Shown in pieces: positions 63,901 to 64,000 of a stretch of 64,000 nucleotides of DNA. Location: positions 107,267,816 to 107,331,815 of the forward strand of contig CM072801.1 of assembly GCA_037013495.1 (NCBI GenBank), in the 5' to 3' direction. Position numbers and translations under genes: made by a program. The DNA is from Hippophae tibetana (taxonomy: Eukaryota; Streptophyta; Magnoliopsida; Rosales; Elaeagnaceae). Under the pieces are notes generated by a model. It had not been told where the DNA came from. It did not search any database and was given only the letters and a program-made list of their open reading frames with translations. Position 1 is the first letter of the stretch, and every line of letters starts with the position of its first letter.

Positions 63901-64000
63901 AAGAACACGATTAGAAAACCACGCAAAAATGTGCGACCAAACTATAAGACGTCGGAAAGTAGTGTAAGCGTTGAAATTGGGGTTTTAAAAAGTGGATAAA
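60976..64000. repeat. Mixed terminal block, includes a 1,284-bp dimer repeat
   Basis: Monomers 96-100 (starts 60976, 61613, 62246, 62897, 63529); the last is cut by the window edge after about 472 bp. Monomers 97 and 99 match one another at 1,284 bp (TTATTAAGGATC, AAAGGACATG, GCAAAACAAAAAATGG, GACAAAACTTTAAG). Monomer 100 is the GGATGAAATATTGG subtype with AAAACGAAAGAC. Monomer 96 carries TAATATAAACAAATTTG and AAAACTACCAAAAAATG, otherwise seen only in monomers 66 and 69. The array continues beyond the window. Confidence 0.85.
62246..62896. repeat. Second, independent B-to-A hybrid monomer (651 bp)
   Basis: The front has the B insertion AAAAATTCAAAAAATAG, CGATACAGAATGATACGG and GTGGGACC, as in monomers 71 and 76. 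After GTGGACAACTGAAC the sequence changes to the A tail, TTTACGTTTTTGC, AAATTAAAATCAG and TAATGGTCG. The switch is near 62,745-62,770, further right than in the 25,095 family of hybrids, so it arose separately. The start landmark is altered to TATATTCAAGATC. Confidence 0.83.

Larger units (their letters stand above)
1..64000. repeat. Satellite DNA array, ~636/653-bp monomers, head-to-tail
   Basis: The whole window is one tandem satellite. Using the shared landmark TTATTCAGG (or its variants) as phase zero, monomers start at 87, 722, 1359, 2013, 2647, 3284, 3936, 4570, 5206, 5842, 6476, 7129, 7765, 8419, 9057, 9695, 10333, 10970, 11609, 12244, 12880, 13534, 14168, 14823, 15456, 16092, 16745, 17382, 18035, 18670, 19306, 19959, 20595, 21248, 21882, 22518, 23171, 23805, 24458, 25095, 25746, 26381, 27034, 27671, 28324, 28961, 29614, 30248, 30884, 31537, 32174, 32825, 33460, 34113, 34750, 35403, 36040, 36693, 37330, 37983, 38619, 39272, 39909, 40560, 41195, 41848, 42484, 43119, 43772, 44408, 45045, 45698, 46333, 46969, 47605, 48242, 48895, 49531, 50168, 50809, 51443, 52080, 52718, 53349, 53985, 54621, 55257, 55890, 56526, 57162, 57798, 58434, 59067, 59704, 60340, 60976, 61613, 62246, 62897 and 63529. 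These are numbered 1-100 in other entries; single-base uncertainty is possible. All copies share one orientation and no foreign insertion is visible. A centromeric or heterochromatic location is inference. Confidence 0.97.

Noticed and set aside
1..64000. CRISPR array or bacterial repeat locus
   Set aside because: There are no short repeats separated by unique spacers; the whole unit of more than 600 bp repeats, with no cas-like gene.
1..64000. LTR retrotransposon or other mobile element nested in the array
   Set aside because: No long open frame, no target-site duplication and no interruption of the monomer phase anywhere in the window.
1..64000. Telomeric repeats
   Set aside because: Isolated TTTAGG strings occur (as in AATTTAGGTTC) but never in tandem.
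1..64000. Assignment to a named satellite family or species
   Set aside because: I do not recognise the monomer, and base composition plus HOR structure fit plants, insects and other eukaryotes alike; a database search is needed to decide.

Overview
This 64-kb window is one uninterrupted tandem array of an A+T-rich satellite DNA (about 70-75% A+T by eye). I count 100 monomer starts, all in the same orientation, spaced 631-655 bp apart. Two spacings dominate: about 635-637 bp (type A) and about 651-654 bp (type B). The window begins and ends inside the array. I see no protein-coding gene, RNA gene, transposon insertion, CRISPR array, telomeric repeat or inverted segment. The short open frames of 60-71 codons that recur at monomer spacing are by-products of the repeat.

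A head-to-tail satellite with multimeric higher-order repeats (HORs) and many CpG-transition differences between copies points to eukaryotic heterochromatin, such as a centromere, pericentromere or other large satellite block. The sequence alone does not tell me whether the host is a plant, an animal or another eukaryote, and I do not recognise the monomer as a named satellite.

Layout: (1) 1-8,418 has A-A-B trimers (period about 1,924 bp), then a run of four A monomers and shorter A-B modules. (2) 8,419-11,608 is a separate 638-bp subfamily (type C) repeated five times. (3) 11,609-23,804 is an A-A-B-A-B pentamer HOR with period about 3,213 bp. (4) 23,805-41,847 is a super-HOR: an 11-monomer unit of 7,079 bp, a second copy of 7,735 bp with 12 monomers, and a truncated third copy. 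The second copy differs by one extra A-B dimer and one monomer fusion. (5) 41,848-45,044 is a transition zone with an A-A-B trimer. (6) 45,045-51,442 has two pentamers of about 3,197 bp, each with a single B monomer. (7) 51,443-60,975 has three pentamers of about 3,178 bp made only of A monomers. (8) 60,976-64,000 is a mixed stretch with one B-to-A hybrid monomer.

There is no gene network. The signals are evolutionary: unequal crossover products, gene-conversion-like patches, long-range sharing of rare variants, a CpG-decay pattern suggesting cytosine methylation, and a cluster of single-base indels at about 49.25-52.77 kb that probably reflects local consensus error rather than biology.
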